Assembly (NCBI RefSeq): GCF_015644725.1
Contig: NZ_CP064795.1
Span: forward strand, 3,470,501 to 3,534,500
Direction: 5' to 3'
Length of the DNA stretch: 64,000 bases
From: Salinimonas marina
GTDB lineage: Bacteria; Pseudomonadota; Gammaproteobacteria; Enterobacterales; Alteromonadaceae
Shown: positions 28,135-37,292 of the stretch, one piece after another
Layout of the letters: each line of letters opens with the position of its first letter
Position numbering within the stretch: position 1 is the first letter of the stretch
Program-made: the position numbers and the translations under genes
Notes under the pieces: model-generated
The model's input: the letters and a program-made list of their open reading frames with translations, nothing else
What the model was told of the DNA's origin: nothing
Databases searched by the model: none

Positions 28135-28314
28135 TTAGTGTTTGATAAATTTCAACCGCTCGATCATCCATTTGACTGTACATTTAAGTGCCTGCTTTAG
28201 TTTGTTGTTTGAAACTTCTCCGTGCTCTAACCTATGACCTCTTATGACACCAAACAAACTGTCGCGCCTGGCTAGACTCTTCACCGAATACCGTTGATTA
28301 AAGTTGTAACGTTT
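28135..28314 (-). pseudogene. Unidentified gene remnant
   Basis: A minus-strand frame of about 59 codons has coding character (RYNFNQRYSVKSLARRD ... WMIERLKFIKH) but no ATG, and a TAG closes it upstream. An internal GTG could start 48 residues but has no ribosome site. It is the 3' part of something I do not recognise and lies in the AT-rich, decayed stretch next to the ATPase remnant. Confidence 0.3.
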
Positions 28315-28390
28315 CTAGCTCACCCCACTTCTGTATGTATCTTCCTGCCAGCGACCTGGTTTTTTGCTTTGCATGCGTTCGTTTTTATGC

Positions 28391-28422
28391 TTGACTCTTG
28401 AGTTAACTCCAGGGTTTATACT
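28391..28422 (+). promoter_or_regulatory. MerR/ZntR-type promoter-operator
   Basis: TTGACT (28391-28396) and TATACT (28417-28422) are separated by 20 bases, the stretched spacing used by MerR-family activators. The spacer holds the dyad CTTGAGTTAACTCCAG, like the ZntR/MerR operator core. The -10 ends only seven bases before the regulator ATG at 28430, so the transcript should be leaderless or nearly so. Confidence 0.75.
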
Positions 28423-28429
28423 GGCAACC

Positions 28430-28855
28430 ATGAAAAAACCATCCATATTAAAAATTGGCGAACTGGCCCGCCAGGCTGGGGTGTCGGTGGACACGATTCG
28501 CTTTTACGAAAATAAAGGGTTGCTGAGCGCCTCCAAGCGTTCGGCCACCGGTTATCGCCTGTTTGGCGAAGACGATGTGACCCGGCTGTTGTTTATTGCC
28601 CGGGCTAAACAAGTTGGTTTTACCTTAGATGAAATTACCGAGTTGCTTGATCTCAAGTTGCATCCGGACGAGCACACCTGTCAGGAAGTCAAACAACGGA
28701 CTCAGGTAAAGCTTGATAAAGTCAGCCAGAAAATTGCCGAGCTGGAACGCATTCGGCGCTCACTGGCCAAGTTACATGAGGCATGCGGTGGGGGCACCCA
28801 AAGTGCTCAGCATTGCTCTATTTTGCAGCTGCTGGAGTCGGACGATCTACTATGA
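28430..28855 (+). CDS. MerR-family metal-responsive regulator (ZntR-like)
   Basis: This 141-residue regulator starts with the MerR helix-turn-helix (LKIGELARQAGVSVDTIRFY, about residues 6-25). A long dimerisation helix follows, and metal-site Cys residues lie near 82 (EHTCQEV), 118 (EACGGG) and 126 (QHCSIL). The CGGG...CSIL tail is close to that of ZntR, which senses zinc, cadmium or lead. I start at ATG 28430. The frame is open 66 bases further but would run through the promoter. It overlaps the permease start by four bases (ATGA) and so controls it as one operon. The stretched-spacer promoter just upstream predicts activation by its own metal-bound form. Confidence 0.88.
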   Translation: MKKPSILKIGELARQAGVSVDTIRFYENKGLLSASKRSATGYRLFGEDDVTRLLFIARAKQVGFTLDEITELLDLKLHPDEHTCQEVKQRTQVKLDKVSQKIAELERIRRSLAKLHEACGGGTQSAQHCSILQLLESDDLL

Positions 28856-29988
28856 ATGATATTTTGCTGTTAACCGAAAACTTTTTGGCGCTGTTTATGG
28901 AGTCAGCGCCGTGGCTGCTATTAGGGTTAGCAGTGGCCGCGGTGATGCACGAACTGGTGCCTGTCAGTTTACTACAGCGCCATATGGGCAGCAGTAGCGT
29001 CTCCGCCATTAGCAAAGCTGCGGTCATTGGCGCCCCACTGCCCTTGTGCTCATGCGGGGTGATTCCGGCTGCGGTGGGGCTGCGCCGAAGCGGTGCATCC
29101 AAACCGGCCACCGTCTCGTTTTTGGTCTCTACGCCCGAAACCGGCGTGGACTCGGTCTCGGTGTCTTATGCCTTGCTAGGGCCGTTATTCGCTATTGTGC
29201 GGCCGGTCGCGGCCATAATCAGTGCGCTTTACGCGGGCATTATGGTCAAGCTGTTTGTGCAGGAAGATAAAGCCGCGGTTGCCACCAGCCAAACCGCAAC
29301 GGCCGCCGCCAGTGCATCGTCCTGCTGCAGCACTGAGACGGCGCCTTCCACCAGCAGCGGTTGCAGTAGTGGGCCATCAGAACCTGCTCCTGCCAGGGTG
29401 GAAGAAAGTTGTTGCGCAAGCAAGGCCACCGTCAAAAAGTCTGCCGAACCCGGCAAAATGACGGCGATGTGGCGTTTTGCTACCGGCCAGTTGCTTGAAG
29501 ATATCGCGGTATGGTTGTTGGTGGGTCTGGCCTTGGCTGCCGCGATCCAGACCTGGGTACCTACCGACTTTCTGACCCAGTGGGGAGATGGCCTGGTGGC
29601 CATGATGGTAATGGCCTTTATCGGTATTCCAATGTACATCTGTGCCACCGCCTCGACCCCTATTGCCGTAGGTTTTCTGGCCGCCGGGCTGTCGCCAGGT
29701 GCCGTGCTGGTATTTTTACTGGCAGGGCCAGCCACCAATGTTTCGACCATGGGCATGATTTTAAAAGAGCTGGGCCGTCGTTCACTGGTGCTGTATATCT
29801 TTAGCGTTACATCCGCCGCCATCAGCCTTGGGTATTTACTTAACTGGGCAGTAGCCGCCTTTAACTGGCAGGGCTTAATTGTTACTGCCGGCGATACCGC
29901 TTTACACGGTGGCACCACCGAAGTTATCTACGCGCTGTGCGCCATGATTCTGGGGCGCTTATCCTTCGTATTGGCTGGCAAAAGCTGA
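28852..29988 (+). CDS. SO_0444-family Cu/Zn efflux permease
   Basis: This 378-residue inner-membrane permease is of the DUF318/UPF0718 type. An N-terminal block of helices carries PLPLCSCGVIPAAVGLRRSG (about residues 61-80). A hydrophilic linker (about 140-200) is very rich in Cys and Ser, with CCS, GCSS and SCCAS that could bind metal. A second helical block holds IPMYICATASTPIAVGFLAAG (about 260-280). Translation is coupled to the upstream ZntR-like regulator through an ATGA overlap, so metal export is the natural role. The substrate is inferred from the family name and the regulator, not shown. Confidence 0.85.
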   Translation: MNDILLLTENFLALFMESAPWLLLGLAVAAVMHELVPVSLLQRHMGSSSVSAISKAAVIGAPLPLCSCGVIPAAVGLRRSGASKPATVSFLVSTPETGVDSVSVSYALLGPLFAIVRPVAAIISALYAGIMVKLFVQEDKAAVATSQTATAAASASSCCSTETAPSTSSGCSSGPSEPAPARVEESCCASKATVKKSAEPGKMTAMWRFATGQLLEDIAVWLLVGLALAAAIQTWVPTDFLTQWGDGLVAMMVMAFIGIPMYICATASTPIAVGFLAAGLSPGAVLVFLLAGPATNVSTMGMILKELGRRSLVLYIFSVTSAAISLGYLLNWAVAAFNWQGLIVTAGDTALHGGTTEVIYALCAMILGRLSFVLAGKS

Positions 29989-30386
29989 GTACGCGATTAA
30001 GCAGCAGTACCGGCTCGCAAAACAGTTGCTGTAGTTAACCTGACCTGAAGCGAATCAGCAAATGCCCAGGACGGGCTGAATGTGGTGAAGAGCAAGCACC
30101 ACATGCATGCCCATCCTGACTAAAAGCCTGGAGCCATACCGGTGGAGATCAGCCTGCGAGGTATGGTTGCAGACTTAGCAGGCGACACTCCTGTTTATCA
30201 GCCCAGAATTCCGTCTTCGGGCAGGAGCATTACACCAACCAACTCAACCCTCACTTCCGCTATAAGATTAGGTTCAGTCGTTGTCATTGAACCATCAAAA
30301 TAGGCCTACCTGCATTCCCAGCCTGGCTGAATTTGCTATGATGCTGGCTTAATAACAAACCAACTTTTGGTTACCGGAACTTCACA
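29989..30386. other. Intergenic region upstream of nagK
   Basis: About 400 bases have no supported gene. An imperfect inverted repeat at about 30070-30118 (GGACGGGC ... GCCCATCC) may end the permease transcript. The nagK promoter should lie in the last 120 bases. I could not make out a convincing NagR operator. Confidence 0.4.
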
Positions 30387-31250
30387 GTGAACAATAACGC
30401 TTTTTTTCTGGGTATAGACGGGGGCGGCACTAAGTGTCTGGCCCGCCTGCAGGATGCCAGTGGTAACCTGCTGGCCCAGTGCCAGACCGGCCCGGCTAAC
30501 CCGGCGCAGGATGCCGGCAGCGCATTGACTCAGATTGAGCTGGCCCTCGACACGCTGCTGCAGCGCACCGGTTTAACCCCGGAAATCTGGGGTCGCACCT
30601 CTGCGGTGCTGGGTCTGGCAGGCGTGAATATCCCCGCCTATCAGCAGCTGGCGGAATCCTGGCCCTTGCCTTTTGCTAACTTGCGGGTGGTAAGCGACCT
30701 GCACATTGCCTGTATCGGAGCGCACCGCAGCGAAGCGGGGGCAGTGATTATTACCGGCACCGGCAGTTCGGCGGTTGTGATGCATCACCAAAAACCGGTG
30801 TATTTGGGCGGCCATGGCTTTCCACTGGGAGATAAAGCCTCCGGGGCCTGGTTAGGCTGGCGGGCATTAAGTCTGACGCTGGAAACCCTGGATGGGCTGC
30901 ATCCTCAAAATCAGCTTACCGAAGCAGTATGCCGCCAACTGCAATCCAGCGCTTCTCAGGATATTGTAACCCAAACCTTAAAATACCGTCCGGCGGATTT
31001 TGCCCAACTCGCGCCACTGGTTTTTGCCCAGGCACCATCCTGCGGGGAGAGCCGGGTATTATTAAAAGAAGGAGCGGACTATCTTGCCTCACTGGTGCAT
31101 CGACTAAACAGCTATGCCCCGTCTCGGTGCGCGATTATTGGCGGCCTGGCGGCCAGCTGGATCCCCTGGCTCAACCCCGACGTAGTAAACCTGCTGACCC
31201 CGGCCCTGCAAGAACCAATAGACGGTGCCTTATGGTTAGCTGCACGCTGA
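30387..31250 (+). CDS. nagK: N-acetylglucosamine kinase, BadF/BadG/BcrA/BcrD ATPase family
   Basis: This 287-residue kinase has an N-terminal ATPase motif FLGIDGGGTKCLARLQD (about residues 7-23), AGAVIITGTGSSAVV (about 117-131) and GDKASGAWLGWRAL (about 149-162). This is the pattern of the eukaryotic-type NagK found in Shewanella-like chitin pathways. It phosphorylates GlcNAc in the cytoplasm, which implies that GlcNAc enters unphosphorylated rather than through a PTS. The start is GTG. nagA follows after 31 bases on the same strand, so both enzymes are probably co-transcribed. Confidence 0.88.
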   Translation: MNNNAFFLGIDGGGTKCLARLQDASGNLLAQCQTGPANPAQDAGSALTQIELALDTLLQRTGLTPEIWGRTSAVLGLAGVNIPAYQQLAESWPLPFANLRVVSDLHIACIGAHRSEAGAVIITGTGSSAVVMHHQKPVYLGGHGFPLGDKASGAWLGWRALSLTLETLDGLHPQNQLTEAVCRQLQSSASQDIVTQTLKYRPADFAQLAPLVFAQAPSCGESRVLLKEGADYLASLVHRLNSYAPSRCAIIGGLAASWIPWLNPDVVNLLTPALQEPIDGALWLAAR

Positions 31251-31281
31251 ACGTTCTATTACTCTAATCAAATGGAGCCTT

Positions 31282-32403
31282 ATGACTGACTTTTTTTGTC
31301 CCTCGCTGTTCGATGGCCAAACATTGCACCGCGATGTTCGCTTTACGGTAGATGAAGGCCGGATCGCTGCGTTTACTCCTGACAGCGCGGCCGGTGACGC
31401 TTGTGTGCTTACCGGTCTGGTATGTCCGGGCTTTATTGATACCCAGGTAAATGGCGGTGGCGGGGTACAGTTTAACGACCAACCTACTTTTGGCTGCCTG
31501 CAGCAAATGGCCACCGCTCATGCCCGGCATGGCACCAGTAGCCTGTTACCCACGGTCATCACTGACGATATCGAAACCATGCAAGAGGCGGCCAATGCGC
31601 AGGCCAAAGCTTATCACCACGCCCCCTCCCGTTTTGTGGGAATTCATTTTGAAGGTCCGCACTTAAGTGAAGCCAAAAAAGGCATGCACAGTGCCAGGCA
31701 TCTGCGCATTCTGGGTGATGAGGAGATGGCGATTTTTTGCCGACAGGATTTAGGCCAGGTTATGTTGACGGTGGCGCCTGAAACCGTCACCCCGGATCAA
31801 ATTCGAACCCTGGTAGCCCACAAAGTGATTGTCAGTGTGGGACACACGAATGCCAGCTTTGAACAGTGCGCCGAGGCCTTTGCTGCCGGAGCTACCGGAG
31901 CCACCCACCTGTTCAATGCCATGTCGGCATTCACCAGTCGCGAACCCGGTGTGGTAGGTGCCGCTTTATATCATCCGGACGTATACTGTGGTCTGATTCT
32001 GGATTTGGCCCATGTTCACAAAATTAGCGCGGCGTTGGCCATTGCGCAGAAAGGAGCCCAGCGTATCATGCTGGTGACCGATGCAATGGGCCCGGCGGCC
32101 AGCGACACCGACCACTTTGTGTATCAGGACAAAAAAGTCATGAAACAGCACGGTACCCTGCGCCTGGATGATGGCACGTTAGCCGGATCCATCTTGACCA
32201 TGGATATGGCAGTAAAAAATGCCGCTTCTTTGGAAGGCGTCTCATTAGCACAGGCGCTGATGATGGCCACCCGCACCCCGGCGCAATTCCTGGGCCTGAA
32301 CAATATTGGTCGGTTGGGAGAAAGCAGCTATGCCAATTTTGTCTGTCTGGATGACTCGCTACAGCTGACGGGGCACTGGCATCAGGGGGTCAGCCAGATA
32401 TAA
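31282..32403 (+). CDS. nagA: N-acetylglucosamine-6-phosphate deacetylase
   Basis: This 373-residue amidohydrolase removes the acetyl group from GlcNAc-6-phosphate, the step after NagK. PGFIDTQVNGGGGVQFND (about residues 52-69), the metal-ligand Glu in HFEGPHLSEAKKGMH (about 122-136), SVGHTNASFEQC (about 187-198), GATHLFNAMSAF (about 206-217) and the catalytic Asp in LVTDAMGPA (about 264-272) are all clear. The length is normal. The deaminase NagB is not in the window; glmS and glmU lie a few kb away on the other strand. Confidence 0.93.
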   Translation: MTDFFCPSLFDGQTLHRDVRFTVDEGRIAAFTPDSAAGDACVLTGLVCPGFIDTQVNGGGGVQFNDQPTFGCLQQMATAHARHGTSSLLPTVITDDIETMQEAANAQAKAYHHAPSRFVGIHFEGPHLSEAKKGMHSARHLRILGDEEMAIFCRQDLGQVMLTVAPETVTPDQIRTLVAHKVIVSVGHTNASFEQCAEAFAAGATGATHLFNAMSAFTSREPGVVGAALYHPDVYCGLILDLAHVHKISAALAIAQKGAQRIMLVTDAMGPAASDTDHFVYQDKKVMKQHGTLRLDDGTLAGSILTMDMAVKNAASLEGVSLAQALMMATRTPAQFLGLNNIGRLGESSYANFVCLDDSLQLTGHWHQGVSQI

Positions 32404-32405
32404 AA

Positions 32406-32450
32406 GCCACCGCCCGGCGCCGGTGGCAGGCCATTAATTCCGGCCTTTTT
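32406..32450 (+). terminator. Possible terminator after nagA
   Basis: A GCCACCG/CGGTGGC hairpin (32406-32427) is followed by a smaller AGGCC/GGCCT hairpin that ends in five T residues (32446-32450). Either or both may stop the nagK-nagA transcript. Confidence 0.4.
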
Positions 32451-32846
32451 CTTCGACACTGGCGCTGAAGTCGCCAATCTGTACATGCGTCTATGGCAAT
32501 TCGTAGCTTATCACCCCAAAGCTATCAGTATTGCTGAACAGACTATCAGTGTAACCCCTTCCCGCGGTTATCTGGTCGACTTTGAAATCAGCACCACTGA
32601 AGTGATTTTTGCGAGTGAACATATCGGCCCGCCACCAGAGACTGGTCGGTTAATGCCTTTGATAAAACCGCATGGAAGGTTTGTGCTCAATGCCAATTGA
32701 GGACTCTTTTCATCAGCTTGTATATGGCTTTGCTGCACATAGCCCCGCGCACGTGCCAGGGCGTTACCGGAAGTAAGGGATAATAAGATTAATAGCAACT
32801 TGTTCCTGTGCTGCTTCTTTGCAAATGATCCTGGTTCTCCGCCCAC
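32434..32846 (-). pseudogene. Possible decayed secreted-protein gene
   Basis: On the minus strand a signal-peptide-like N terminus (KLLLILLSLTSGNALA) leads into about 70 open codons. The neighbouring frame then gives WWRADMFTRKNHFSGADFKV and SLFSNTDSFGVISYELP, then a TAG, then THVQIGDFSASVEEKGRN and a final TAA. One frame change near 32640 and one stop near 32500 would join these into a protein of roughly 130 residues. I do not recognise a family. The plus strand also has a 71-residue frame here (32485-32700), so this reading is uncertain. Confidence 0.28.
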
Positions 32847-33015
32847 CCCGGAATGATTCGACTTTTCCTATGGAAAGGCCACACAGATTAATAATTAAAC
32901 TAAGAAAAAGCAGAAACGTTAATACTTATTACGAAGCGCTAGTGACAACCCAAATACGCAGATTACACTATGGCTTTTGTCTACAAAAAATGTATTTATC
33001 GAAATGAGGCCCCCA
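32847..33015. other. Upstream region of the FKBP gene
   Basis: This is an AT-rich spacer with no supported frame, and presumably holds the promoter for the FKBP-type isomerase. The longer FKBP frame that starts at TTG 32977 reaches into it but lacks a ribosome site. Confidence 0.35.
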
Positions 33016-33357
33016 ATGAGTAATGAAATCCGTATCGAAGATCTTATCGAAGGTCAGGGCAAAACCGCTGTTAAAGGCGCACTTATCACCGTGCATTACC
33101 GCGGTTTTCTGGATAATGGTACCGAATTTGATTCTTCCTTTGCCAAAGGCCAGCCCTTTAAAACCGTGCTGTCCAAAAATAAACTTATCCAGGGCTGGTT
33201 TTTAGGTATGCAGGGCATGCAGGTGGGAGGCAGGCGAAAAATATGGGTCCCCGCCGAACTGGCGTACGGCGAACGCCGAATTGGCGACAAAATTCCACCC
33301 CACAGCAATCTGTTGTTCGATGTTGAGTTACTCGAGGTACTTACGCGCGACGACTAA
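33016..33357 (+). CDS. FKBP-type peptidyl-prolyl cis-trans isomerase
   Basis: This 113-residue single-domain FKBP catalyses cis-trans isomerisation at proline and may act as a chaperone. ITVHYRGFLDNGTEFDSS (about residues 24-41), FLGMQGMQVGGRRKIWVPAELAYG (about 65-88) and the closing LLFDVELLEV (about 100-109) are the standard core. No signal peptide, so it is cytoplasmic. The ATG at 33016 has GAGG six bases upstream and is preferred over the TTG at 32977. It appears monocistronic. Confidence 0.92.
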   Translation: MSNEIRIEDLIEGQGKTAVKGALITVHYRGFLDNGTEFDSSFAKGQPFKTVLSKNKLIQGWFLGMQGMQVGGRRKIWVPAELAYGERRIGDKIPPHSNLLFDVELLEVLTRDD

Positions 33358-33855
33358 TCTGTCGGGGGGAACCGCCGTGTTTCACGCATTTACCGAAGCG
33401 GTTACCAAGCCCTGCTCAGAGTTTTCTGATTATATCAGCGCATCCCACCACCCTTACGCGTCGTGGGCTGATGGTTCTGACTAACTTACCAGGCCCCTGT
33501 GACCTATCAGGCACAATTTCAAAGCCTGCTTCTTCCACTGACTCTTTTTATAAACCTCAGGTCCATTGTTCAGGGTCAGGGGTTGGGCCGCTTTTTCTCA
33601 TGTGGATGCAGCGGCGGGGAAAAGTGAGTATGTGAGTGAGTAATCATGGTGTACCGGGGGTGAATAGCAGCATCTGCGGTGCCTACACCGCCATCTCGTT
33701 TCAGGTGGCAAAAGGTCTGCTCACCAGTAATCCATGTATGACCGTGATGCGAACCTTCTGAAACACATATGGCTAAATATGTACTAGTCTGCTTTGATGT
33801 AAGAAGCAGTAACTTACGTAATTGCTATGAAGCTGACGTGGGAGTTAGGCGGGGT
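33358..33855. other. Gene-free stretch between FKBP and yrbL-like genes
   Basis: About 500 bases with no supported gene on either strand. A loose stem AACCGC...GCGGTT occurs at about 33370-33403 and may end the FKBP transcript. I see nothing else of note. Confidence 0.4.
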
Positions 33856-34461
33856 CTACATTTTAGGAATTTTTACGATTTCCTCCCGCACTGCAAATTC
33901 ATTGAACCAGTTGTACTTTTCGCGGTTCCACTTGCGCAGATTTTTACGACGGCCCAATACTTTGAAATAATCGCATAATGGCAAAAAGTCATTATGACCG
34001 ATTCCATCCACCACTACAGGTAGGTATTCGTTATTGCCGGTACGCCGTAGCATGACGTTTTCGGTAATCAAATCCCGAAAGATAATATTTTGTTGAACCA
34101 GATGTTTAATCAGCTCATCGAGCTTATCGACCACCATGCGATTAAAATCTGGATCATCCTGTCTTAAATAGTGTCCCACCGTTTTAGCGACCTGCCCATC
34201 AGCGTCACGCACCAGCTCAAACACCACCCCGGTGCCACGACTGGTGGGCACTACATCCATTAGGTTAGCTACCATAGGAGAGGCAATATTACGCCGTTTT
34301 AAGAAGCGAAAATAGTTGATTTCACGAGTCTGCGTTTTTCTCGGGCTGTCTTTATGCAGCACCTTTACACACAGGTTGGCATCGTAAGGGTGATAATAAC
34401 ACGCACGGTTAGAGCCACTGGAAAGCAGTAGATCGGAGGTTAATTGTAAGGGTTCAGACAT
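33856..34461 (-). CDS. yrbL: YrbL family protein (PhoP-network kinase-like)
   Basis: This 201-residue protein matches the YrbL family named from the PhoP regulatory network. It looks like a small protein kinase fold: CVKVLHKDSP (about residues 31-40) resembles the ATP-lysine strand, TREINYFRFLKRRN (about 45-58) the C helix, and IIFRDLITENVMLRR (about 127-141) the catalytic loop with Asp and Asn, followed by VVVDGIGHND in place of DFG. Its substrate is unknown. The final residues are basic. It is monocistronic and ends in the gene-free stretch at 33.4-33.9 kb. Confidence 0.8.
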   Translation of the reverse strand: MSEPLQLTSDLLLSSGSNRACYYHPYDANLCVKVLHKDSPRKTQTREINYFRFLKRRNIASPMVANLMDVVPTSRGTGVVFELVRDADGQVAKTVGHYLRQDDPDFNRMVVDKLDELIKHLVQQNIIFRDLITENVMLRRTGNNEYLPVVVDGIGHNDFLPLCDYFKVLGRRKNLRKWNREKYNWFNEFAVREEIVKIPKM

Positions 34462-34578
34462 AGGCCTATTAGATACAGAGTATAAAAACAGCGAAGTGAA
34501 ATAATACTTATAAATATATCACTACAAATTTATACCTTTATATAGGGCTACATAACCTGTTCGGATTACTTTATGCAT

Positions 34579-34608
34579 AAAAAAAGCTGGGCAGAGCCAG
34601 CTTTTTTT
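34579..34608. terminator. Bidirectional terminator after glmS
   Basis: AAAAAAAGCTGG pairs perfectly with CCAGCTTTTTTT across GCAGAG. It lies 20 bases past the glmS stop on the minus strand. Confidence 0.9.
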
Positions 34609-34627
34609 GTATTCAAAACCCGCTCGA

Positions 34628-36460
34628 TTATTCCACGGTCACCGACTTCGCCAGATTTCGTGGCTGGTCTACATCAGTGCCTTTAATTAGCGCAACATAG
34701 TAAGACAACAGCTGTAATGGCAGGGTGTAGATAATGGGCGCAATCACCGGTTCACAATGCGGTACATTGATAACCCGCATAGTCTCATCAGACACAAACT
34801 TGGCGTTTTTATCAGCAAACACATACATGATGCCGCCGCGGGCGCGAACCTCTTCTACATTCGACTTCAGTTTTTCAAGCAACTGATTGTTAGGCGCGAC
34901 CACAATAACCGGCATTTCCTCATCAATCAGCGCCAGTGGGCCGTGCTTCAGCTCGCCGGAGGCATACGCTTCAGCATGAATGTACGAGATTTCCTTAAGC
35001 TTTAACGCCCCTTCCATAGCGATGGGGTACTGATCGCCACGACCTAAAAACAGACTATGGTTTTTATCGGCAAATTCTTCAGCCAGATCTTCAATCCCTT
35101 CGCTGATGGTCAGGGTTTCTTCTAGCTTGGCCGGCAGGCTATGCAGCGCCTTGACGATGCTTTGGCTGTCAGCCTCGGTTAAACCATGATGTTTGCCTAT
35201 GGCCAGTGTCAGCATCAAAAAGGCGGTGAGCTGGGTGGTAAAGGCTTTGGTCGAGGCAACACCGATTTCCGCGCCGGCTTTGGTCATAAAGGCCAGATCT
35301 GATTCACGCACCAATGACGAGCCCGGTACATTACAGATGGTCAGGCTCGACATGTAGCCTAAATCCTTGGCCAGGCGTAATGCCGCCAGGGTATCGGCGG
35401 TTTCACCGGATTGAGAAATCGTGACCAGCAGGCTGTTTTCGTGAACCACCGACTTGCGGTAACGAAACTCAGAGGCGATTTCGATACCGCATGATACATT
35501 TGCGTATTGCTCAAGCCAGTAACGGGCGGTCATACCGGCATGATAACTGGTACCACAGGCAATAATCTGGACATGCTTGACCCGCGATAATATCTCGTCA
35601 GCACCTTCGCCAAAGATATTGGCCGCCAAACCGGTATCGCCAAGGCGATCTTTTAAGGTATTGCGAACCACCGTGGGCTGCTCGTGAATTTCTTTGAGCA
35701 TATAGTGGCGGTATCCCGCTTTGTCGCCGGCATCATGTTCAACATTAGACTCAATGATTTCGCGCTCTACCGGCTGGCCGTCTTTGTCAAAGATATTGAC
35801 TTCGCGACGGGTTACCTCGGCCACATCACCTTCTTCTAAGAAAATAAACTTGCGGGTAACCGGCAACAGGGCCATCTGATCAGAGGCAATAAAGTTTTCG
35901 CCGAGGCCCAGCCCGATAACCAATGGACTGCCTGAACGGGCCACCACCACTTTGGCGGGGTCTTCCTTATCCATGATAACCGTACCGTAGGCACCATGAA
36001 ATTGCGTGACTGACTGTTGGACCGCTTTTAGCAGATCGCAGCCAGCGTTGAGTTGCTCATTAACGGTATGAGCAATAGTTTCAGTATCGGTATCGCTGGT
36101 AAAGGTATAGCCTTTGCCCTGCAGCGCTTCACGTAAATCCATGTAGTTTTCGATAATGCCGTTATGGACTACCGCGATGCGCTCATTTGAAAAATGCGGA
36201 TGAGCATTGGCTTCGGTAACGCCGCCATGGGTGGCCCAGCGTGTATGCGCGATCCCGGTGGTTCCCAGGCCATTGTCGCCGTCGATAGCATCGACCAGCG
36301 CCTGCACTTTACCGGTACGACGAACCCGGTTTAAGGTACCGTCTTTTTGCAACAGGGCGACCCCGGCAGAATCGTAGCCACGGTATTCAAGGCGTTTCAG
36401 GCCTTCCAACAGAATCTCTACAACGTTACGCTCGGCAACGGCTCCTACTATTCCACACAT
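34628..36460 (-). CDS. glmS: Glutamine-fructose-6-phosphate aminotransferase (isomerising)
   Basis: This 610-residue enzyme makes glucosamine-6-phosphate from fructose-6-phosphate and glutamine, the entry step to peptidoglycan and LPS amino sugars. The nucleophile Cys follows Met in [21 protein letters not shown] and [18 protein letters not shown] belong to the glutaminase domain (residues 1-240). Two SIS domains follow, with ACGTSYHAG and [11 protein letters not shown]. The C terminus is the canonical [11 protein letters not shown]. It lies three bases after a DeoR-type regulator gene, so both should be one transcript. It ends at a strong terminator. Confidence 0.97.
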   Translation of the reverse strand: MCGIVGAVAERNVVEILLEGLKRLEYRGYDSAGVALLQKDGTLNRVRRTGKVQALVDAIDGDNGLGTTGIAHTRWATHGGVTEANAHPHFSNERIAVVHNGIIENYMDLREALQGKGYTFTSDTDTETIAHTVNEQLNAGCDLLKAVQQSVTQFHGAYGTVIMDKEDPAKVVVARSGSPLVIGLGLGENFIASDQMALLPVTRKFIFLEEGDVAEVTRREVNIFDKDGQPVEREIIESNVEHDAGDKAGYRHYMLKEIHEQPTVVRNTLKDRLGDTGLAANIFGEGADEILSRVKHVQIIACGTSYHAGMTARYWLEQYANVSCGIEIASEFRYRKSVVHENSLLVTISQSGETADTLAALRLAKDLGYMSSLTICNVPGSSLVRESDLAFMTKAGAEIGVASTKAFTTQLTAFLMLTLAIGKHHGLTEADSQSIVKALHSLPAKLEETLTISEGIEDLAEEFADKNHSLFLGRGDQYPIAMEGALKLKEISYIHAEAYASGELKHGPLALIDEEMPVIVVAPNNQLLEKLKSNVEEVRARGGIMYVFADKNAKFVSDETMRVINVPHCEPVIAPIIYTLPLQLLSYYVALIKGTDVDQPRNLAKSVTVE

Positions 36461-36463
36461 ACT

Positions 36464-37240
36464 TCATACTCCATTGGGCGTGGCTATCAATACCGCTACG
36501 CCATGATCTGTAATTGCCTGTTTCACCGCCGGGCTGATATTGCTGTCGGTGATCAGGTAAGCGATAGACTTCCAGGGTAATTCAAGGTTGGGCATGCGGT
36601 GGTCAAATTTGCTCGACTCGGCCACAATGGCTACCTCTCTGGCCGCACTGGCCATGGTTTCTGTAAGTCCGGTTAATTCATTAAAGGTGGTCGTCCCCCG
36701 CTCAACATCGATGCCTGACGCACCTATAAAAGCATAGTCAAAGCTGTAAGCCTGAGTCACTTTTTCTGCCATGTGGCCCTGAAACGATTGCGACTGAGGA
36801 TCCCAGGTGCCGCCGGTCATCAGCACGGTTGGCTCATTATCCTGTTCAGTCAGATAGCTGGCGGCTTTCAGCGAGTTGGTCATCACCACCAGCCGTGAAA
36901 AGGCATGCAAATGCGGCAACATGGTTTCGGTGGTACTGCCGCTGTCGATAAGAATACGGGCGTTGTCATGCAGTAAACTGGCTGCGCGCGCGCCAATAGC
37001 TTGTTTTTGCGCCGACACGGGCCGCAATAACGGAGCAGCCGCAACGGCGGCTGGAACGGGTGCAGCCCCACCAAACTGACGTACCAGCACGCCTTGCTGC
37101 GCCAAAATGCTCAGATCCTTGCGGATGGTCACCTCTGAGGTGCCAAACTCACCGGCCAGCACATCTACCTGTGCATGGCCCCGGTGGTTCACCCACTCTA
37201 CAATAGCTTCACGACGCTGTTGGGTATTTCGCTTTTGCAT
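36464..37240 (-). CDS. DeoR-family transcriptional regulator upstream of glmS
   Basis: This 258-residue regulator has a DeoR N-terminal helix-turn-helix (RREAIVEWVNHRG, then LAGEFGTSEVTIRKDLSILA, about residues 9-50). A DeoRC sugar-phosphate sensor domain follows, with ILIDSGSTTETMLPHL (about 95-110), MTGGTWDP and FDYAFIGASGID (about 168-179). DeoR proteins beside glmS commonly answer to amino-sugar phosphates. The three-base gap to glmS supports control of amino-sugar synthesis, which is inference. A short Ala/Pro-rich linker separates the domains. Confidence 0.87.
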   Translation of the reverse strand: MQKRNTQQRREAIVEWVNHRGHAQVDVLAGEFGTSEVTIRKDLSILAQQGVLVRQFGGAAPVPAAVAAAPLLRPVSAQKQAIGARAASLLHDNARILIDSGSTTETMLPHLHAFSRLVVMTNSLKAASYLTEQDNEPTVLMTGGTWDPQSQSFQGHMAEKVTQAYSFDYAFIGASGIDVERGTTTFNELTGLTETMASAAREVAIVAESSKFDHRMPNLELPWKSIAYLITDSNISPAVKQAITDHGVAVLIATPNGV

Positions 37241-37292
37241 TTCGAAACTTATATTTTCACAATGAAAGTTATTTAACTATAAAAAGTTACGT

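Noticed and set aside
27640..28320. Active defence or toxin system in the AT-rich stretch
   Set aside because: Only eroded ATPase fragments and a start-less frame are present; no intact effector gene can be supported.
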